64,000 nt of DNA from Acetobacterium wieringae (lineage in GTDB: Bacteria; Bacillota; Clostridia; Eubacteriales; Eubacteriaceae). The notes below the pieces were generated by a model. The model searched no databases, had not been told where the DNA came from, and saw nothing but the letters and a program-made list of their open reading frames with translations. Position numbers and translations under genes: made by a program. The stretch covers positions 186,001 to 250,000 of the forward strand of contig NZ_JAIPPU010000001.1 of assembly GCF_026646375.1 (NCBI RefSeq), given 5' to 3'. Positions 43,163 through 52,896 of the stretch are shown one piece after another (positions within the stretch are counted from its first letter, which is position 1; each line of letters starts with the position of its first letter).

Positions 43163-43894
43163 ATGGTTTATATAGCAGTTTGCGAAGATGAACAAGTATA
43201 TCAGGAAAAAATTGAGCGGTATTTAAAAGAATACAGTGACATCAATTGCTGTGATTTCGAAATCGCTTTTTTTTCGACGGCAGTGGATTTTTGGGCCCAT
43301 TATCAGCCCGAATCATTTTGTATCGTCTTTTTAGATATATATTTGGAAGAGGGCAACGGCATCGAAATTGGCAGACAGCTGCGAAATGCAGGGGAAGACT
43401 GCCAAATGGTTTTTATTACCTCAAGTAGAGATTTTGCCATCGAAGGCTTTGAGTTAAAAGCCCAGCATTATATCATCAAGCCAATCACAAAAGAAAAAAT
43501 CTTTGAAGCATTGGATCGTTGTCAAGCAGTGCTGACAGAGGGGGGGAAAGCGATTCGTATTCCCAATGGAAAGCTGGAAGTTCCCATCCGTCTGAAAGAT
43601 ATTATTTATGTGGAAGTGTTTAATAAGATTTCGGTTATCCATACAGAAAAGGAAGAAATTAAAACCTATCTACCCTTATCTCAGCTGGAAAGTCTGTTAG
43701 GCGGCACACCATTTTTGCGCTGCCACCGTTGCAGCATCATTAATATGAATCACGTCGAGGATTATACGACTACTGATTTCATTATGAATAATGGCGATCG
43801 GGTGGGAATTCCCCGAAGTAACAGTGTAGCTGTCCGACAAAAGTATCTGGACTTTATCTTCGCAAAAGTTAGAGGTGAACCCATTGCTAAGTAG
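43163..43894 (+). CDS. LytTR family response regulator (AgrA/VirR type)
   Basis: 243 residues: receiver domain (1-120) with CEDE acidic pocket and phospho-acceptor in IVFLDIYLEEGNG, and Lys in HYIIKPI; LytTR DNA-binding domain (about 135-240) with LPLSQLESLL and RCHRCSIINMNHV. The ATG at 43163 follows GGAGG; the annotated frame begins 12 nt earlier at an ATG inside that ribosome binding site. The kinase gene overlaps its end. LytTR targets usually are surface or secreted functions; several candidates lie within the window. Confidence 0.9.
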   Translation: MVYIAVCEDEQVYQEKIERYLKEYSDINCCDFEIAFFSTAVDFWAHYQPESFCIVFLDIYLEEGNGIEIGRQLRNAGEDCQMVFITSSRDFAIEGFELKAQHYIIKPITKEKIFEALDRCQAVLTEGGKAIRIPNGKLEVPIRLKDIIYVEVFNKISVIHTEKEEIKTYLPLSQLESLLGGTPFLRCHRCSIINMNHVEDYTTTDFIMNNGDRVGIPRSNSVAVRQKYLDFIFAKVRGEPIAK

Positions 43895-45299
43895 TAATCT
43901 GAATATCATTTGGGGGATTGCGTTATCAATTGGCCCTTATTTTATTTTAGCCTTTATACCGGTCTGGAAGCAGCTCCGATATTCGAAAAAAACGGTAATT
44001 ATAGTGGGTACCTTGTGTATGGTATTAAACATTATTTCAGTGATCTTGATCATTGAATGGGTTCCGAATTGGAACAGTTTGCGAGCGTTTCACAGCGTCT
44101 TTTTTTTATTGCTCTACCTGGGGGTTTATACCGCAATGGTTCGGGGAACGCCCGCTAAGCTTTTGTTTGTTGGATTACTGGTTAAAAGCTATGCCGAGTT
44201 TATTGTCACCATGGCCAAGTTTCTGGAGATTGCTTATCTGACTTATGGATTGCATCGGGTTTATGTTCAAACCTCTTATTCTTTCTACTTTAACCTGTTT
44301 CAATGCGCCATCCTGGTGTTGACGTATCCCCTGGTATGGATTTTTTTCAGAAAGAAAATTAGTCAAGTGATGGCGACTCGCAACAAGGCCTGGGGGTACC
44401 TCTGGATTATCCCGATGGTTTATTATATTATCAGTCTGGCCTTTGGCGCTCTGAATGCGACCCTGATTGCTCAATGGCAGTTTCTGGTGTTTAATCTGGT
44501 TTCCTTTTTAGGCTTTTACCTGATTTATTATGTAGTCATTGAAATGCTGGAACAAACTCAGAAAAACATCCTTCTGGCCGAAAGCAATGAGGTTATTAAA
44601 CAACAATTGCTATTTCAGTCTGAGTACTATAAAAAATTTGGAGTCTGTATTGAAGAGACCCGCAAAGGTGAACATGACCTGAGGCATCATTTAAACACAG
44701 TACTGGGATTGATCCAACAGAAGAATGGGGATAAGGCTGAAAGTTATATCGCTGAATTGCTGGGGAACCGTTTGAGCATTGCAGATATTATGTATTGCAG
44801 CAATGATGCGGTAAATGCCATACTGGGCTATTACGCCAACATTTGTAAGCTGGAAGCGATTGATTTTACCGTCGAAGCAAGGGTACCCCAGGATTTAAGA
44901 ATTGATGAAACGGATTTATGTGTGGTTTTTGGAAATATTTTGGAGAATGCTCTGGAAGCCAACCGGCGAATCATCTCGGGGGAAAAAATGATTAAACTGG
45001 CATCTCAGTTTATTGGCAATAAGTTATATATTACGGTGGACAATCGTTTTAGTGGGAAAATCTCAATGAAAAATGGCGTCTATCTTTCTCAGAAAAGAGA
45101 GCAGTCATCCGGTATTGGAATCGTGTCGGTAACAGCCATCGCCCAAAAATATGACGGCGAAGCCCGATTTGAAGCCGATGATCAGATCTTTAGCGTGGCG
45201 GTTGTGTTGTCCAACAACAGCCGGACAATCGCTCCAGATCGTCTCTCGATCCGGGATGGTCGGGGAATCAATAATAATCCTTGTCAGTTGGAACATTAA
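43884..45299 (+). CDS. sensor histidine kinase of the AgrC/ComD (GHKL) type
   Basis: 471 residues. Six or seven membrane helices to about residue 235, then a coiled coil, GEHDLRHHLNTVLGL with the phospho-His, N-box GNILENALEANRR, and G-box SGIGIVSVTAIAQKY. This is the fold of peptide-sensing kinases. The start is taken as a TTG at 43884, 6 nt after AGAGGTG and 11 nt inside the regulator gene; a GTG at 43875 has no ribosome binding site. No agrB/agrD-like peptide gene is next to it, so the ligand is open. Confidence 0.87.
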   Translation: MLSSNLNIIWGIALSIGPYFILAFIPVWKQLRYSKKTVIIVGTLCMVLNIISVILIIEWVPNWNSLRAFHSVFFLLLYLGVYTAMVRGTPAKLLFVGLLVKSYAEFIVTMAKFLEIAYLTYGLHRVYVQTSYSFYFNLFQCAILVLTYPLVWIFFRKKISQVMATRNKAWGYLWIIPMVYYIISLAFGALNATLIAQWQFLVFNLVSFLGFYLIYYVVIEMLEQTQKNILLAESNEVIKQQLLFQSEYYKKFGVCIEETRKGEHDLRHHLNTVLGLIQQKNGDKAESYIAELLGNRLSIADIMYCSNDAVNAILGYYANICKLEAIDFTVEARVPQDLRIDETDLCVVFGNILENALEANRRIISGEKMIKLASQFIGNKLYITVDNRFSGKISMKNGVYLSQKREQSSGIGIVSVTAIAQKYDGEARFEADDQIFSVAVVLSNNSRTIAPDRLSIRDGRGINNNPCQLEH

Positions 45300-45406
45300 T
45301 TACTATAATAAATACTAGTAAAAGTGCCGATACAACGGTCAGAATTATGTGTAGCGATCAGATCGATGTAAAATTTGGCGAAAAATTGTGAAAAAGGGAG
45401 TAACAA

Positions 45407-46435
45407 ATGAGTTTTGAGTTGATCCAGGAAATCCCATCACCCAGTGAAATTTTAAAAATGATGCCTTTATCTGAAACGGGCAAAAAAATAAAAACCCAGC
45501 GGGATCAGATGATCCGAAATGTGTTTGAAGGAAACGATGATCGTTTTATCTTAATCATTGGGCCTTGTTCAGCAGATAATGAAACAGCCGTGATTGATTA
45601 CGTGAATCGTTTAAGTGCAATTCAGAAGGAAGTGGCCGATAAGATTATCATCATTCCGCGAATATATACGAATAAACCACGAACCACCGGCGAAGGGTAT
45701 AAGGGGATGCTTCATCAACCGGATGCCAACAAAGAAGCAAACATGGTTGAAGGGATTAAAGCCATTCGCCGATTGCATATCCGATCCATTGAAGAAACAG
45801 GTTTGTCCTGTGCGGATGAAATGCTATATCCCGAAAACTATGCCTACCTGGAAGATTTGCTCAGTTATGTGGCTATCGGGGCCCGATCGGTAGAAAATCA
45901 GAAACATCGCTTAACGGTCTCGGGTCTGGAAATTCCGGTGGGAATGAAAAACCCGACGAGCGGCGATATTACAGTAATGCTGAATTCCATTCAGGCCGCT
46001 CAGGCAGGACACACCTTTATCTACCGGGGTTGGGAAGTAAAAACAAATGGAAATCCACTAACCCATGCGATTATGCGTGGATCGGTGGATCAGCATGGGC
46101 GCAACTATCCCAACTATCATTATGAAGATATTATGCATCTGATTAAGTTATATGAAAAACGTGATTTTTCCTGCCCGGCAATTATAATTGACTTGAATCA
46201 TGCCAACTCCAACAAGCGTTTTGGCGAACAGCCACGAATTGCCCGAGAAATCCTACGTAATCGTCATTATGATGCCAGCTTAAAAAAATATGTGAAGGGT
46301 CTGATGATTGAAAGTTACATTGAAGAAGGGAACCAGCCGGTCGATGGCGGGGTATATGGTAAATCCATCACCGATTCCTGTCTTGGCTGGAAAGCTTCAG
46401 AAGAGTTAATTCGAACCATTGCTGAAAAAGTATAA
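45407..46435 (+). CDS. aroF: 3-deoxy-7-phosphoheptulonate synthase, class I
   Basis: 342 residues, the length of E. coli AroF/G/H. Motifs: LIIGPCSADNE (metal Cys), KPRTTGEGYKGM (phosphoenolpyruvate binding), DLNHANSNK, and DGGVYGKSITD at the end. It makes the first committed intermediate of the shikimate pathway from phosphoenolpyruvate and erythrose 4-phosphate. The AroF, AroG and AroH isoforms cannot be told apart here, so the symbol is provisional. GGGAG is 6 nt before the ATG. It is monocistronic, with its own terminator. Confidence 0.92.
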   Translation: MSFELIQEIPSPSEILKMMPLSETGKKIKTQRDQMIRNVFEGNDDRFILIIGPCSADNETAVIDYVNRLSAIQKEVADKIIIIPRIYTNKPRTTGEGYKGMLHQPDANKEANMVEGIKAIRRLHIRSIEETGLSCADEMLYPENYAYLEDLLSYVAIGARSVENQKHRLTVSGLEIPVGMKNPTSGDITVMLNSIQAAQAGHTFIYRGWEVKTNGNPLTHAIMRGSVDQHGRNYPNYHYEDIMHLIKLYEKRDFSCPAIIIDLNHANSNKRFGEQPRIAREILRNRHYDASLKKYVKGLMIESYIEEGNQPVDGGVYGKSITDSCLGWKASEELIRTIAEKV

Positions 46436-46446
46436 TAAGCAAAAAG

Positions 46447-46485
46447 AACGTCAATTGTTTGTCAATAAGCAATTGACGTTTTTTT
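46447..46485 (+). terminator. terminator after the DAHP synthase gene
   Basis: AACGTCAATTG/CAATTGACGTT with a 12-nt loop and TTTTTTT. Confidence 0.9.
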
Positions 46486-46622
46486 AATGACTAAAAACGA
46501 TCAGAGGCGGGATATTTAAAAAAGTAAGTGACTAAACGTATAAACAGAGGGTATCAAATTACTAAGCATTTATATTTAAAATAATCTGACAGTTCTAATA
46601 TGTGTTGAAAGGGTTATGAAGG

Positions 46623-48383
46623 ATGAATCAGATAATCAGACAAACGATTGCTGTTATGATGGGCTTCATAAAAAAGTGTTTAAAAAACCTGAGAGTCATT
46701 ATTTATAATATAAAAAATAACGGAGAAGGGAATCGAGACCAGGATCTTAATTATCTAAAAAATCATTTGTTTTATGATATTATTTTCTATTTTATTCTGT
46801 TGGGGCCGATTCTGTTCTTTTATGGCGCCTATCTATTTTATGAAGAAGGCAAATATGTGGTATCGGTTATAGAGTTTTTACTTTACTTTGTCTCCGCCGC
46901 TGTCCTGCTTAGTCATAAGATCAATCTGCGAATCAAAAAACTATTTTTTCTTCTAATCGGTTATTTTGCCAGTGTATTGGTGCTGATTGTGGCAGGGCCA
47001 ATGGGGGCCGGAATGGTTTGTGTGACAGTTGTTCTGGTGTTATCGGGGTCGTTATTGGACAAAAAGTGGGTTTCAAAGTTCATTGCCTTTAATCTATTCG
47101 CGTTTCTGGTTATTACGATTTTGATGATTCGTGGCTTTTTCAACGAATTTGCCATTGTTGATTATCAGTCAAGATGGCCAATAGTTGCCATCAGCAGTCA
47201 GATTCTCGGGATTGGTTTGTTGTTTATTATCCAAGTCATTTATGATGGGCTTGATAAACAAGCGAAAGTCATCATCCGATCCCAAAGAAGCCTGGAAGCC
47301 AGTGAACAAAAATACCGCTATTTAAGTTATCATGACCATCTGACAGGGTTATACAATCGACTCTTTTGGGAGGAGGAGCAAAAGCGGATTGACATCAATG
47401 AACAACTGCCAATTTCAATTATTGTTGGCGACATCAATGGGATTAAACTGATGAATGACGCCTTTGGCCATGAAGCTGGGGATCGGATGATCATCGAAAC
47501 ATCCCGAATTATAAAAAACAGTTGTCAGAATGGAGAAATTATTGCCAGAACCGGTGGTGATGAATTTAGTATCCTGATGCCTAAAACATCCCGTGAAGCG
47601 GCGCTGATACAGATGGAAGCAATAAAGCAAAATTTTGCTGTACATAATCGGCGAATTTTGAATGAAGCATTTCATATTAACGTGGCCCTAGGCTCGGGAA
47701 CAAAAGAAGAACCCCATGGTGATTTGAAGGAAACCATCAAAAGAGCCGAGTTATACATGAACCAACGCAAGCTATTGGAACAGCGCAGCTCCCATAGTGC
47801 CATTATCGCTTCGATCAAAGCGACGATGTATGAAAAAAGTCATGAAACCGAAGAGCATTCTGAACGCTTGGCCGCTTTGTCCCGAATGATTGGCGAAGCC
47901 CTCAATCTTTCTCAAATCGAACTGGACAATCTGGAATTGCTGGCGACACTTCATGATATTGGCAAGGTGGGAATTGATGATCGGATTCTGGCAAAACCCG
48001 GTAAACTGACTGAAAAAGAATGGATTGAAATGAAAAAGCACCCGGAAATTGGCTATCGCATTGCGTGTGCTTCACCAGAGCTGGTATCGATCTCTGAGTA
48101 TATTCTTTGCCATCACGAACATTGGGATGGTAGTGGTTACCCAAAAGGCCTGATCGGAGAAGAGATTCCGCTGTTGTCACGAATTATTGCAATTACGGAT
48201 GCCTATGATGCCATGACTGAGAACCGGATCTATCAAAAAGCAACCAATTGTGAAAATGCGTTAGCTGAAATTCAGAAAAACGCGGGCTCTCAATTTGATC
48301 CCGACATTGTTTCGGTATTTGTTGGAATTATGCAGGCAAATCCGGTCTGTGATGAACTGTTTAGCCCAAACCGATATTCATAA
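46623..48383 (+). CDS. membrane GGDEF and HD-GYP protein
   Basis: 586 residues. About six membrane helices (55-215), then a GGDEF domain with GGDEF at 311-315, then an HD-GYP phosphodiesterase: LHDIGKVG (His444, Asp445), HPEIGY, CHHEHWDGSGYPKG, and ITDAYDAM. Both catalytic motifs are intact, so the protein may make and degrade cyclic-di-GMP. Unlike the other two cyclases in the window it has no RxxD I-site before GGDEF. GAAAGGG lies 9 nt before the ATG. Confidence 0.9.
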   Translation: MNQIIRQTIAVMMGFIKKCLKNLRVIIYNIKNNGEGNRDQDLNYLKNHLFYDIIFYFILLGPILFFYGAYLFYEEGKYVVSVIEFLLYFVSAAVLLSHKINLRIKKLFFLLIGYFASVLVLIVAGPMGAGMVCVTVVLVLSGSLLDKKWVSKFIAFNLFAFLVITILMIRGFFNEFAIVDYQSRWPIVAISSQILGIGLLFIIQVIYDGLDKQAKVIIRSQRSLEASEQKYRYLSYHDHLTGLYNRLFWEEEQKRIDINEQLPISIIVGDINGIKLMNDAFGHEAGDRMIIETSRIIKNSCQNGEIIARTGGDEFSILMPKTSREAALIQMEAIKQNFAVHNRRILNEAFHINVALGSGTKEEPHGDLKETIKRAELYMNQRKLLEQRSSHSAIIASIKATMYEKSHETEEHSERLAALSRMIGEALNLSQIELDNLELLATLHDIGKVGIDDRILAKPGKLTEKEWIEMKKHPEIGYRIACASPELVSISEYILCHHEHWDGSGYPKGLIGEEIPLLSRIIAITDAYDAMTENRIYQKATNCENALAEIQKNAGSQFDPDIVSVFVGIMQANPVCDELFSPNRYS

Positions 48384-48406
48384 AAAATGAAAAACGATAT
48401 ATAAAT

Positions 48407-48437
48407 AAGGCTGGTCTCTTCATTTAGAAACCAGCCT
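48407..48437. terminator. hairpin between convergent genes
   Basis: AGGCTGGT/ACCAGCCT around a 15-nt loop. No T-run follows, so termination is uncertain. Confidence 0.4.
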
Positions 48438-48514
48438 CCAGTTATGCAGTGAATTATCAATTATTGAACAGTGTTACTGATAATTTGCAGAATTAAAAAA
48501 ACGGATCTGTCGTA

Positions 48515-49297
48515 TCAGTCAAGAAATAGATCAATGATTAATGTGAATTTATCGGGTTTTTGAAACATTAGACCATGTCCTGCTTCGGGAATTAAAATAA
48601 GCTTGGAGTTCGGTAATCGACTGGCCAGATACTCGGCATTTTCGGAGGGGAGAATCAGATCGTCTTTACCATCGATTACCAGGGTTTCGTGATTTAGAAA
48701 AGGAATGCGATTGCAGGAACCTTCCCATTTATTGATAGCATCGGCCTGTTTCAGGATGGAATCATTATTCATAACCCCCAGTGGGCGGTGAAAAATTTCC
48801 CGAATTCGATCCGGATTATGTTTTATCCATTCAGGAGGGAAGATCAGTCGTAGCCACTCATAACCTTTTTCTGACGGAATTCCCAGTGTGTTTTCAAGCC
48901 GGAAAAGAACCTTCGGTTCAGGCGGAAAGATTTCCGGATGACAAAGTGAAGCGTAAAGAACCAGTTTGTTAACAATTTCAGGATGCCTTAAAGCTAACTC
49001 CTGAGCGATTGATGCACCCATAGACCATCCCAGTACATGAGCCCTTTCTATTTTTAACGCAACCAGCATTTCATAAGTATCTTCAGCAAACTGTTCAATT
49101 GTGAAAGGCTTATGACCAGAACTTGTTTCACCCATGCCGCGGTTATCAAAGATAATGACCTTGTATTTTTTTGACAGCGAACGCAGAAACCGTTCCTCCC
49201 ATAAGTTCATGGTTCCGCCATAACCCATTATTAAAAGCAGGGGGTATCCGGATCCATAAACTCGGCAGCTCATATTTATGTCTTCAACTCTTACCAT
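48515..49297 (-). CDS. alpha/beta hydrolase
   Basis: 260 residues, a complete alpha/beta hydrolase fold. Oxyanion region MGYGGTMNLW, nucleophile elbow GWSMGAS, acid in VIDGKDDLILP, and His in EAGHGLM. Could be an esterase, lactonase or similar; no substrate can be named. The start at 49297 follows AGAGAGGTG; the frame extends 10 codons upstream without support. Confidence 0.88.
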   Translation of the reverse strand: MVRVEDINMSCRVYGSGYPLLLIMGYGGTMNLWEERFLRSLSKKYKVIIFDNRGMGETSSGHKPFTIEQFAEDTYEMLVALKIERAHVLGWSMGASIAQELALRHPEIVNKLVLYASLCHPEIFPPEPKVLFRLENTLGIPSEKGYEWLRLIFPPEWIKHNPDRIREIFHRPLGVMNNDSILKQADAINKWEGSCNRIPFLNHETLVIDGKDDLILPSENAEYLASRLPNSKLILIPEAGHGLMFQKPDKFTLIIDLFLD

Positions 49298-49445
49298 TAC
49301 AACACCTCTCTTTGAAAGAATCGCCATTTATTTAATACCCATAATGAATGAATTTATCAGCAAAGGGCGATAAATTTAAAAAATAGATCAAAGTATTATT
49401 TTTTAAAATGGCATAATAAAGCCAGATTGATTCTTTACAAAAGAG

Positions 49446-49460
49446 TTACAAACGTTTACA
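49446..49460. promoter_or_regulatory. near-palindromic cre-like site upstream of the ncRNA promoter
   Basis: TTACAAACGTTTACA has the central ACG/CGT arrangement of CcpA sites (two mismatches to TGWAANCGNTNWCA) and ends 9 bp before the -35 element. Confidence 0.3.
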
Positions 49461-49469
49461 GCACAGTTG

Positions 49470-49497
49470 TTTACTTTTACCATAAACATGATACAAT
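49470..49497 (+). promoter_or_regulatory. promoter of the ncRNA candidate
   Basis: TTTACT (49470-49475), 16-bp spacer, TACAAT (49492-49497). Predicted start of transcription near 49504. Confidence 0.55.
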
Positions 49498-49503
49498 ATA
49501 ATT

Positions 49504-50118
49504 GAATCAAGGATCAACCAAATCCTTTTCCAATTAAAATGACAGGATCATAGAAAAGTAAAGAATCACTTTACTGAATGAAAAAATCAGGGAGAAGATT
49601 ATCGATCTCTAAGAAGGTCAGAAATAAGCTTCGAGGAAATGATTTTATCGATCATAGACTCTACGGTGGGAAAATTCTTAAAGTCATAAGAATTGAGGAG
49701 TACATCGTTAATCACAGTCAGATTTATTGGCGATCGGTATTCACATTATGATCTGCACATTTAAAAAGATGTGTTCATAATAAAAATAATGGATCAAGAA
49801 TAGGTAATCAATGTGAGAAGAGAAGATGATTTTCAATTGAAATTCAGAGAAACAAAAGGGAGAAATTTGGACGCGAGAACAGATTGTTCAGAAATTTATT
49901 TCATGAAAAATTCCTCAATGCACAAACGGCAGGAAAGGATTATAAAACGAAATAAAAAGTAAGATAATCCCGAAAGCTAGTGAACTATTTACATTGGAAA
50001 AGCGAAACGGGAGATTTTTGATAAGCAGAAAGGGGTGAGTCCCAAAAAATGACAACTGAGATTGTAAGCTGAGGCCGATTCTACAGAAATAATTGTGGAA
50101 TCGGCTTTCAGCTTTTTT
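49504..50118 (+). ncRNA. candidate large structured noncoding RNA, about 615 nt
   Basis: A promoter and a strong terminator enclose about 615 nt with no coding frame. Hairpins follow one another: AAGGAT/ATCCTT (49509-49527, 7-nt loop), AGTAAAG/CTTTACT (49557-49575, 5-nt loop), AATTCTTA/TAAGAATT (49673-49694, 6-nt loop), and a compound stem ATTATGA-CACAT/ATGTG-TCATAAT (49745-49781). The density of perfect stems in AT-rich DNA argues for an RNA that acts as RNA. Size would fit OLE-class RNA, but I see no proof of that class and the neighbouring genes are not recognised OLE partners. RNase P, tmRNA and group II intron signatures are absent. Confidence 0.65.
50066..50118 (+). terminator. terminator of the ncRNA candidate
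   Basis: AAGCTGA/TCAGCTT outer stem with CCGATTC/GAATCGG inner stem, ending in TTTTTT. Confidence 0.9.
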
Positions 50119-50267
50119 GCGCTTAACGGTTATATTTTAAATAATAGAGCTGAATCCGGTCGTAGGATCTGTTATAATCAATAAAAATGTCGAATTGTCG
50201 ATTTGATGAGTGCCAATTGGGTAAAAAAAGAATAAGTAAATGAGTAAATGAGGTTGGGAGATTTAGT

Positions 50268-51314
50268 ATGATTGAGTATTTCAAAAACAGTTTATTTGAT
50301 ATCCGATCTGATCAAATGGATGCCGATGCCATCCATGAAAGTATCGTATCGGGTGTCAAACTGAAAGGGGCTCCGCTGATCATTCTGTTTTGCGCGATAA
50401 TTGTCGCTTCGGTTGGCTTAAATACCAATTCGACAGCGGTCATTATTGGAGCGATGTTAATTTCACCTTTAATGAACCCGATTATTGCCATGGGGTATAG
50501 TCTGGCGACCTATGATGGATTATTACTACGGAATGCTGCCCTTAATTTTATGATCCAGATTATTATCGCTTTGATTGGTGCTTCCATCTATTTCTCGCTG
50601 ACCCCGATTCATGAGGCCACCAGTGAATTAATCGCCAGAACCGGTCCTTCTTTTTTTGACATGCTAATCGCCTTTTTTGGAGGAACTGCTGGGGTTATCG
50701 GTGTGACTAGAAAAGAAAAAACCAATGTCATTCCCGGCGTCGCTATTGCCACTGCACTCATGCCGCCAATGTGTACCGTAGGCTATGGCATCGCCAACAG
50801 CAATCCGGATTATATTCTCCCAGCGGCTTATTTATTTACGATCAATGCTTTTTTTATTATGCTGGCAACCTTTGCCTTTTGTAAGCTGTTAAAGCTCAAG
50901 CAGGCGGCGGTGGTTAAAGAACGCTTCAACAAGATTTTGAAACGGGGGATCATTATGGGGATGATTCTGATCACCATCCCGGCCGCCGTTTCAGCTGCCT
51001 ATGTGGCGGTAAATTCGATTATTGATAATAATTTGACCAGCAAGGTCGAAAATTTTGTCAATGCAGAAGTCAATTCATCGACAACCACCACCATACGAGC
51101 AACCATTGACCCAGATCAAAAAAATCTGCGACTGGATTTGATTGGGGAAGTTTACAGCCCGGATCAGATTGATCGGATCAAAACAAATATGGCCGACTAT
51201 GGAATGGAAGGCTATTCCCTGGAAGTGGTTCAGGACATCCGAACGACCCTCTTTAACTATTTTGAAAAAGCGAACAGTGCCGGGATACGAGAAGGTGAAA
51301 TTGTGATTGTCTAG
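50268..51314 (+). CDS. DUF389 (TIGR00341-like) membrane protein
   Basis: 348 residues. Six or more membrane helices between about 35 and 265 include the DUF389 core: TNSTAVIIGAMLISPLMNPI, FFGGTAGVIG, and GVAIATALMPPMCTVGYGI. A C-terminal soluble region (270-348) follows. The function of the family is unknown. GGGAG is 8 nt before the ATG. It lies directly after the ncRNA candidate but has its own possible promoter, and a terminator separates the two. Confidence 0.85.
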   Translation: MIEYFKNSLFDIRSDQMDADAIHESIVSGVKLKGAPLIILFCAIIVASVGLNTNSTAVIIGAMLISPLMNPIIAMGYSLATYDGLLLRNAALNFMIQIIIALIGASIYFSLTPIHEATSELIARTGPSFFDMLIAFFGGTAGVIGVTRKEKTNVIPGVAIATALMPPMCTVGYGIANSNPDYILPAAYLFTINAFFIMLATFAFCKLLKLKQAAVVKERFNKILKRGIIMGMILITIPAAVSAAYVAVNSIIDNNLTSKVENFVNAEVNSSTTTTIRATIDPDQKNLRLDLIGEVYSPDQIDRIKTNMADYGMEGYSLEVVQDIRTTLFNYFEKANSAGIREGEIVIV

Positions 51315-51344
51315 AAACGACGAAGAATTTAATATTAACCTGAA

Positions 51345-51384
51345 AAACAGCCACAAGATCCGAACCGGATTTTGTGGCTGTTTT
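51345..51384. terminator. bidirectional terminator between DUF389 gene and gltD
   Basis: AAACAGCCACAA and its complement with inner ATCCG/CGGAT, ending in TTTT on the plus strand. Confidence 0.85.
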
Positions 51385-51403
51385 AGACGCGTTAAGGAGC
51401 AAT

Positions 51404-52879
51404 TTATTTTTTAGTTAAATAATTATGACAGGCTCGGGCGGCTTCCCGGCCTTCATTGATGGCCCAGACCACCAGACTCTGGCCCCGGCGGATATCTCCG
51501 GCAGCAAAGATATTGTCCACGCTGGTCTGGTAAACCCCGTAATCGGCTTTGACATTGGAGCGTGGATCTCGTTCCAGACCCAGTTGGTCAACCAGCTGGT
51601 CATCCGGCCCCAGAAAGCCCATCGCCAGTAAAACCAGATCTGCTGGCAGAACTTTTTCAGTTCCGGGGATTTCACGCATGGTCATCCGTCCGTTTTCATC
51701 AGCAATCCACTCAATTTCGATGGTATGAACTTCTTTAACATGGCCGTCGGCATCACCAACAATTTTTTTAGTGGTGGTACAGTATTGGCGAGGATCGCTG
51801 CCATACAAGGCCACTGCTTCTTCCTGACCATAATCAAGCTTGTAGGTTTTGGGCCATTCCGGCCAGGGATTGGTTGATGCTCGGGAAACCGGCGGTTTGG
51901 GCATGATTTCCAATTGCAGAACGCTTTTACAGCCATGACGAATCGAGGTGGCAACGCAGTCGGTACCCGTATCCCCACCGCCGATAATGACCACATGCTT
52001 GTCTTTGGCAGAAGTGAAATTACCATCTGTCAGGTTGGAGTCCAGCAGGCTTTTGGTGTTGGCTGATAAAAAGTTGATTGCGAAGTCAACGCCGTTAAGA
52101 TTTCGACCTTCCACGGGCAGATCCCGGGGTTTGGTGGCTCCACCACAAAGTACTACCGCATCGTAATCGGCTTTTAGATCGGTAACGGCGTAGTCTTTAC
52201 CGACCTCGGTATCGGTGACAAAGTTGATTCCTTCGGCGGTCATCAGGTCAACCCGACGCTGAACGACATCGATCTTATCCAGCTTCATGTTGGGGATACC
52301 ATACATCAGCAGTCCCCCAATCCGATCAGCCCGTTCGTAAACCGTAACGTTATGGCCAGCTTTATTGAGTTCCGCTGCGCAGGCCAGGCCAGCTGGTCCG
52401 GAGCCCACCACGGCGATTTTTTTATCGGTTCGAACCTTTGGTGGGTTTGGCGTAATCCAGCCTTCCTTAAAAGCATGATCGATAATGGTGCATTCATTGG
52501 TTTTGATGGTTACCTGTGGTTGGTTTAGCCCGACGGTACAGGCCCCTTCACAGGGAGCCGGGCAAACCCGGCCAGTGAATTCAGGGAAATTATTGGTGTT
52601 AAGCAGTCGAATAAGGGCTTCTTTCCATAACCCCTTGTAAATCATATCATTCCATTCAGGGATTAAATTATGGATTGGGCAGCCAGAGGCTCCGCCAGCA
52701 ATCATCATACCAGAATGGCAATAGGGTACACCGCAATCCATACAGCGGGCGCCCTGAAGGCGTTGTTTTTCTTCCGGCAGCTCTAAATGAAATTCCTGCC
52801 AGTCTTTAATCCGTTCAAGAGGTTCCCGATCCTTGGGCACTTCCCGGTTATATTCTAAAAATCCTGTTGATTTTCCCAT
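51404..52879 (-). CDS. gltD: glutamate synthase small subunit
   Basis: 491 residues. The N-terminal Cys groups [12 protein letters not shown] and [12 protein letters not shown] bind 4Fe-4S clusters; [20 protein letters not shown] is the FAD site and [20 protein letters not shown] the NADPH site. It feeds electrons from NAD(P)H to the large subunit for making glutamate from 2-oxoglutarate and glutamine. GGAGG is 9 nt before the ATG and the gene follows gltB by 17 nt. Confidence 0.95.
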   Translation of the reverse strand: MGKSTGFLEYNREVPKDREPLERIKDWQEFHLELPEEKQRLQGARCMDCGVPYCHSGMMIAGGASGCPIHNLIPEWNDMIYKGLWKEALIRLLNTNNFPEFTGRVCPAPCEGACTVGLNQPQVTIKTNECTIIDHAFKEGWITPNPPKVRTDKKIAVVGSGPAGLACAAELNKAGHNVTVYERADRIGGLLMYGIPNMKLDKIDVVQRRVDLMTAEGINFVTDTEVGKDYAVTDLKADYDAVVLCGGATKPRDLPVEGRNLNGVDFAINFLSANTKSLLDSNLTDGNFTSAKDKHVVIIGGGDTGTDCVATSIRHGCKSVLQLEIMPKPPVSRASTNPWPEWPKTYKLDYGQEEAVALYGSDPRQYCTTTKKIVGDADGHVKEVHTIEIEWIADENGRMTMREIPGTEKVLPADLVLLAMGFLGPDDQLVDQLGLERDPRSNVKADYGVYQTSVDNIFAAGDIRRGQSLVVWAINEGREAARACHNYLTKK

Positions 52880-52896
52880 AATTGTTTACCTCCTCT

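Larger units (their letters stand above)
49298..50267. other. 970-bp region without genes, holding a noncoding RNA candidate
   Basis: This is the longest gene-free stretch in the window and neither strand has a credible coding frame. It contains a complete transcription unit without a protein: promoter (49470-49497), structured region, terminator (50066-50118). After it lies an AT-rich stretch with TATAAT at 50173-50178, a possible promoter for the next gene. Confidence 0.8.

Noticed and set aside
49504-50118. RNase P RNA, tmRNA, 6S RNA or group II intron in the gene-free region
   Set aside because: The signature elements of these RNAs that I know (RNase P core GAGGAAAGTC, tmRNA ends, intron domain V) are not seen; 6S RNA is far shorter.
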